NCBI GenBank assembly: GCA_009602735.1
Contig: WELA01002119.1
Location: 66,196 to 118,976 of the forward strand
DNA length: 52,781 bases
From: Mesotaenium endlicherianum
Taxonomy: Eukaryota > Streptophyta > Zygnematophyceae > Zygnematales > Mesotaeniaceae
Reading direction: 5' to 3'
The translations under genes and the position numbers were made by a program. This document shows positions 47,501 to 52,781 of this stretch, one piece after another; position 1 is the stretch's first letter; the number at the start of each line of letters is the position of its first letter. Under the pieces are notes generated by a model that did not search any database, was not told the origin of the DNA, and worked only from the letters and a program-made list of their open reading frames with translations.

Positions 47501-48590
47501 ATCCTTTTTTTTCCCTTGATCTTCTTTAATTTTTGTGCTCGATAGTAGAAACACACGGTGACAAACCAACCCAAAAAGTTGGCACAACATCATCATCCAT
47601 TAATGTAAGTGGTCACCAATCTTAACAATTGGAAACAAACTTTATGTCATATTTTGATCGTATTTTAAGTCTTCCACTTGGACCAACGATGCATACACGC
47701 ACATTCAAGGGTCGAGCACCCCTTTAAGGCCATTTCTATGCTCGCAAGCGGAGTATTGTGCAACTCTTATTATGTGCAAAATTAAGTTTACGCTTTGGTC
47801 CTTCAAAGCGTCAGAATGTAGCTGTGGGGGGGGGGGGGTGAAGTAGGCCTTTTTTGAGGTCGACACGTGCACCCGTATTAGTGCATAAGTTTGAAGTTCA
47901 AGTGCTTGAATGTTTCATTGCATCTAAGAGTAAGTTTCAGAGAAGGTGACAAGAATATCAAAGGTCTCTATTCAAGTTTGTCATTACACATCAAGCAACT
48001 ACAGTCCAAGTATATTGCATGGTGTCTTGTGATTTTTGTAATACTTGATTCGGGTCTTAAGCATTACGTTAAACTACGCGTCATTGCAAAAATTGAATGT
48101 ATGGTTGACAAATGTACGTGCTTGCTTGCTAATTCTTTCACCACGGTTCTTCTTCATTAGGGAGATGAATGGCGATGGTATTACTAGAAAGCCCTTGATT
48201 GTGAGACACACGAAGGCGACTAGCAGCTGCCTTGGTTGTTGACTAAAAGTCAAATAGACTCATGAAGACTTATGTGCTGCTCTGGTATTCAACGAGTGAA
48301 CCAAAAGTTGGGCCAAGAAATTGTAAAGTATTTCTTGCTTGGAGTACTATCACGTACGACGTCAAGTTTTAAACAAAGGAAAGAGAAGTCAAAAGTATTC
48401 AACAATCGAAGCCACTTACAAGCAAAAATCAAGCCGAAATGATGAGTTTGAGTATAATTGCATTCAGCTTTTGTTGTTTATGTTGTGCACTAAGAAGGAA
48501 GGATTCCAAAACCCGCCACTTGTGATCGAGGACTACTTAGATCAACAAAGACATGTAAAAAAATACCGATACGAAGCTCTTAACTAAAAT
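44542..48590. mobile_element. AT-rich 4,049-bp block, candidate insertion of unknown class
   Basis: The composition changes to AT-rich here, with TA and AAT runs (for example about 44981-44996 and 45462-45475), and returns sharply to GC-rich at 48601. A perfect 11-bp direct repeat flanks the block. No terminal inverted repeat, LTR, poly(A) tail or transposase is visible. Open frames are short (up to 94 codons), such as 47246-47464 and 48339-48587 on the plus strand; the latter stops 3 bases before the right-hand repeat. A non-autonomous or decayed DNA transposon would fit; an 11-bp duplication is within the range made by Mutator-like elements. The assignment as mobile is inference. Confidence 0.45.
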
Positions 48591-48601
48591 GTGTAAACGG
48601 G
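48591..48601. repeat. 11-bp direct repeat, right copy (candidate target-site duplication)
   Basis: gtgtaaacggg at the sharp change from AT-rich to GC-rich sequence. Confidence 0.7.
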
Positions 48602-49262
48602 CTGCAGCTGGTTCCGCTGGTCATGCACGCGCCTGGTCTCGCTGCGTCGCGCGACACACAAGGCAGGCTCAGTCAGGCCTGTGGCATTGTGCCATCTGTA
48701 CGTTCAGCATTGTGATGAGCCGGAGCAAAGGACCAGGTTGATAACGTACCCAAAATTGCAGATGCTTAATTCTGCATTATTCGCCAAATTAAACAAATGA
48801 GAGGTCCTTTTCGTGCTTTCGCTCATCAACTTAGCAGAGCCAGAGAGAAGGCAACCACAATCAGCAACGATTACTGTTCGTCAAGCCAGTTCTCACTGGT
48901 CGCTGCGGGTGGCCATGTCGACGGAGCTATATTGTTGCTGGGACTTCGCAGACCAAAGCGGCAAACACTTTTCTTTGGTTCTCGATCTAATTTGATTTTG
49001 TAGCAGGAACACTCACGTCGATACAGAAGAAATTAGTGATTCCGGAAAAGGCCGAAGCTTGACCTTGGGAACAGGCAACCGAGATCACTCTGTTTCCAAC
49101 GTCTGTGTTTCCTGTATTTGAATGACCTGTAACGTGTAACGATTTGGATTGGTGATATATGAACCCTGCGCTGGAGGAAGCATTCTCTTGAAAACATTGG
49201 GTACCTATAGCAAGTATTGTTACTGACACCTGTTTTGGCCGTTGCTTAATAAGCTGCGGGTC
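48602..49262. other. Upstream region of the BAH-domain gene
   Basis: About 660 bases. Two overlapping short frames near 48797-49003 are not recognisable. It presumably holds the promoter and 5' UTR of the gene starting at 49263. Confidence 0.5.
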
Positions 49263-49958
49263 ATGGGGCGGAAAAAAACAGCCGAGGACCATAAGCTGAA
49301 GGACGAAGAGACGGTCAAGGGTATGTCGAATTGAGGGATTATTACCTAGACTCTAAATTTCAATCTTGAGTCCGCAACACCTTATGAATAGTAGGCGCTA
49401 GTATAGTGATGTCTTGCTGTGTTTTTGCCTCAGCCATGCTCTAAGGCCGTCCTGTTTGAAGTCCGAGCTGCCGTCTAAGATGTTATACTACCATGCGAGT
49501 GAGGGTGGTTGCAGGACAGCTGTTTTAAACAGCTGCATTCAGGTCTAAAGTGCGAGATTATTAAAGAGTTTAATATGATTTTGTACTAATGTATGCCCTC
49601 CAATTTGTGCTGTTCCAGTTGGTGACGCCGTGCTTATAAGGCCCCCTGACAAGAAGACCCCGCCTTATATAGGAGTTATACAGAACTTTGTACGGCAAAA
49701 GAATGAGGACATGGTGAAAATCCGGTGGTACTACCGGCCGGAGGAGACAATGAATGGGCGCCGGAACTTCCACGGCCAAAAGGAGCTGTTTTTGTCGGAC
49801 CACTACGACGTGACCAGCGCCGACACCATCGAGGGCAAGTGCAATGTGTACTCTTTCCAGGAGTACCAAGCGCTCTCGAGCGTGGACGACGACGAGTACT
49901 TCTGCCGCTTCGAGTATAAGGCCGCCTCCGGAGCCTTCCATCCAGATCACGTCACTGT
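49263..49958 (+). CDS. SHL: BAH-domain histone reader, SHL/EBS family, exons 1-2 (partial)
   Basis: Exon 1 is 49263-49320 (MGRKKTAEDHKLKDE...) and ends in GTATGT. Exon 2 is 49619-49958 and ends in GTAAGT; they join through a split Val codon. Exon 2 is an almost complete BAH domain: VGDAVLIRPPD, IRWYYRPEETMNGRRNFHG, KELFLSDHYDV, SADTIEGKCNVYSF, DDEYFCRFEYKAASGAF and PDHVTV. In plants this sequence belongs to SHORT LIFE and EARLY BOLTING IN SHORT DAYS, in which the BAH domain binds H3K27me3 and a PHD finger directly after it binds H3K4me. The plant proteins have an intron at the same place, just after RVTV. Two bases of a codon are left over at 49958, so the PHD exon must begin with one base, but I do not find it before the window ends. 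SHL and EBS cannot be told apart here. Confidence 0.92.
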
Positions 49959-52730
49959 GTAAGTCTCAGTACAGCACCTCTATCAATAGTCACCTCTAAC
50001 TTCTAACCTCTAGCAAGTAGTGGAATCAGCTGGCATTGTGATAACAAGCCAAGTGTAGCGAGGCCACCACCCCGCTAGGTCTGAATGCGTTTGTAGCCAC
50101 ACTGGTTGCTCTTCATTGCTGGACTGAGGTATAACACACCGCGTTGACGCATGTCAGCTCCCACGTTGCACGATGAGCTGCACCCTGAGCACTAGAGCTG
50201 CCAGGGCGCGGCAGCTCTCTCTCCCTCCCCTCCTCCTTGCCCAGCCTTAGAGTTCTGGGCCCATCTGTGGAGGAAGATACAACTGGCTGCAGCTCCATGT
50301 GGAGATACCCGAGGCCGGAGCCCTGCTTGAGCTTGCAGCTTGTAGCTTGCAGTTTGTGAGAAGCATCAACATTACGAAGCATCTCATGGTCTCCTGTTTG
50401 CACCACGTGCCACCCCTCGGTGGATGGTTGTGATGCAACGATGATTGTCTGACCCCAGGGTGAGCGCATGCAGCACGAAAGCATGCGAGCGTTTACTAGC
50501 AACCAGAGTGGAGGATTTGCAAGCATTTAGTGATATGCAAGAGGGGCTGTCGTCACTCCCCAGGCCTTCAAGGAGCCTCTTTGCGGCTCTAGCTGCTCTT
50601 CATGTCACAACACAGCAGCATGCTTATTGTGCTCGTGTTTTCTCCCTTACTCGTGCTGGCCATGGGTGCCTCTTACGCACGCACGCGAGCCCGGGCCTTG
50701 TATGCCCTCTGTTAGGTCAGCAGATCAGCCGCACCAGCTTCCATGCTGCATTGCTTCCACTAAGCAACAGGACCCAAGCAGGCCTTTCTCCACAGTGCCC
50801 CCTACATTTGAGTATGCTGCCCACCCTTCAGCGTTCTTAGACACATGTTGGATGGTGCCCCCTCCCAGCATCGAAAGGGGGGCTGACGTGGGCCCGGATA
50901 CATTGGTAGGGAGGGGGGCAGACTGTAGCTGCTGTGAGGACAAGGAGCCCGGCAGCCTCCTGGCATGAGCAGCGGTGGCAACTTTGGAAACACAGCCTTG
51001 AGAGTTGCAGCGAGGTGCAGTGCCTGTCGCCTTGCCTCCTGCAGTCGTCCACGCCGGCACCCCTGTCACTCGTGTCAGACCCTTGTGTCAGTCGGAAGGG
51101 GGCTGGGGTAGCACCCCCACCCCCTTCTGGGTGTTGAGTAAGATGCTCGTGCATCAGGGGATGAAAGGCCTCGGCAGGGAGGGTCTTAGCTCAGCTAGCA
51201 CAGCAGGCAGCTCTTTGCGCTCTCGTGCAGTGCGGAAGCGGCAGCACCCTCAGGCCTCCACCACCGCTAGTTGCCCCTTGCATCAGGGAGGAGGAGGAGA
51301 AGGTCTGCCAGCTCAGCTAGTACAGCATGCACAGCATGCAGCACCTGTCATCCCTGCAAGCCCCGGGGAGGGTGGCAGGTGGAAGCATCCTCTTGGCTCG
51401 CACGGTCGTAGGCTGTAGTAGCAGGCTATGGAGCTTGCTGCCTGCCTGCTCCCCTGCTCTCTCCTCCTCTCTGTCCTCAGTGCCCCTAGGTCTGCAGTGA
51501 GCTGGATGGATCTCGAGGCTTCGTGGGCTGGATCAGAGAGAGTGGCTCGGGAACAAAGCCCCCACCCCTGCTCCTGCCCCTGCCCCTGCCCTGCTTGCTG
51601 GTCAGCAGGAGGAGGGGAACCTTTGGGCTGCCAGCAAAGCCACTGCCCCCCCCCCCATATTCCCTATCAGCAGCAGCAGGAAAGGAGCCCGCGGGACCTG
51701 GGGGTGGGAAGGCCGCATGAGCTCAGTTCTGGACTCCCCACTGAGGAGTCAGTCAGTGGGTGGGCACGCCTCCGCAGGGCCGGGAGCTCTCAGCTCTGAG
51801 CTCTGAGCTTTGGTGCACACCCATTCTTTCCCGGGCCGCGTTGTTTCGTCGCTGGCGCCTCCTTACAGTACACACGCTGTTTGCAAGTGCACAGCCAAAT
51901 GGGCCGTACGCACACCCGAGTGGGGCCTAGCTTTCCCCAGTGCTGCTTCAGCCTCGAGGCGGATGGGGGTAGGGGGAATATGGGAGGGCTTATGGAGGGA
52001 GGCCCGGGGCTGAGGGTTTTTCCCGGTGCACTCTGGTGGTGCACGGCCCCTCCGGCTCTGGCCTTGCAGACTGGAGGCAATGGATGTTGGCCATTCAGAC
52101 TCCCCAGCACTAGTGGCTTCCCTCGCTCTATACCTATCTAGGGCTCTAATCTCTCGCGTCACTCAGCAGCACAGCCCTGAATGGGTCCGATCAAGATAGC
52201 CCTGGGGGTCATTCTGGCCTAGAGGCCAATTGGGCACACTGTCACCGGTGCTATTGAGGTTCTTGCACCCCAACTGGGCCCCGGGGCACTTGCTGTGGTG
52301 CATCACCCGGGCTTTTTCTGTTTTCACCATCCACGTGCACTGTTGAGAAGTGCCACGCTTGCATATATACAAAACACGCACACGATCTAGTCCCGGAGGG
52401 TTCTAGAGGGTTCTAAAGGGGTTTCAGAGGGTCCGCAGTGAAGCAAGGCTGAATGGACCCTGACCGAGCGCAGGCAGGTCTGGGTCCCGGGTACTATTGA
52501 ACGGGGGACCAGAGACCAGCCAGGTTACCTTCCATTATGCTGGGATCCCGAGTAGGAGATCACATGTGCTGGCCCGCCCGCTCTGCGCCTCTTCCTTCTC
52601 CTCTGAGCCGCTGGAAGTTCCAGTCGCCTCTGCCACCGCTCCCGTTTCATTGAGCAAGCTGTATGATGCCTACACGAGCAGCACCTGGTAGCCCTGCAAG
52701 AAATGGGGGGCTCACTCTGGCCTGTGAGCT

Positions 52731-52781
<51 letters not shown>
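49959..52781. other. Probable large intron of the BAH-domain gene
   Basis: No PHD-finger exon (Cys-rich, CKCEMPYNPDDLMVQC-like) was found on the plus strand, and no other gene on either strand. The region holds C/T-rich tracts, a short repeat (agctcagctag.acagca near 51188 and 51311), an imperfect gagggttcta repeat at about 52395-52430, and a CT microsatellite at the right edge. If the second intron really continues, it is longer than 2.8 kb, far above the other introns here. The alternative is that it ends outside the window after other sequence. Confidence 0.5.
52732..52781. repeat. (CT)n microsatellite at the window edge
   Basis: At least 25 CT units running to the last base; the contig or window may end because of the repeat. 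Confidence 0.95.

Noticed and set aside
44542-48590. Organelle DNA insertion as the source of the AT-rich block
   Set aside because: No chloroplast or mitochondrial gene, rRNA or tRNA can be recognised in it.

Overview
The window is nuclear DNA of a photosynthetic eukaryote of the green lineage, most likely a green alga; a streptophyte alga is not excluded. The evidence is many short exons with GT-AG introns, very GC-rich coding sequence full of Ala/Gly/Pro/Ser runs, TGTAA motifs of the kind green algae use as poly(A) signals, and five genes whose closest relatives, as I recall them, are plant proteins. I built the exon models by hand from splice sites, phase continuity and remembered plant proteins; no alignment was run.

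Layout. (1) 1-24365, minus strand: one huge MED12 gene (Mediator kinase-module subunit) running off the left edge. An apparently identical 8,390-bp block holding MED12 exons 10-14 and most of exon 15 is present twice in tandem (81-8470 and 8472-16861), joined by a single N; this looks like an assembly error. (2) 26840-29263, plus strand: a four-exon gene for a plastid-type protein whose C-terminal domain resembles the NifU/NFU domain but lacks the CxxC cysteines. A run of 336 C follows its stop codon. (3) 30713-32968, minus strand: RRP1/Nop52, a nucleolar rRNA-processing protein, in a single exon. (4) 34441-44449, plus strand: a complete 15-exon gene for a 709-residue FG-GAP membrane protein orthologous to plant NERD1. 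(5) 44542-48590: an AT-rich 4-kb block without recognisable genes, flanked by a perfect 11-bp direct repeat, so a candidate insertion. (6) 49263-49958, plus strand: the first two exons of a BAH-domain chromatin reader of the SHL/EBS family; the PHD part lies beyond the right edge.

MED12 and the NFU-like gene are divergent, the NFU-like gene and RRP1 converge, and RRP1 and NERD1 are divergent with about 1.5 kb between them. The genes form no pathway cluster: they cover transcription (MED12), chromatin (SHL/EBS), ribosome assembly (RRP1), the plastid and the secretory pathway (NERD1). I see no rRNA or convincing tRNA gene, no CRISPR array and no recognisable transposase. Several assembly defects (a 450-N gap, a 9-N gap in poly-C, single Ns, the C tract and the duplication) matter for interpretation.
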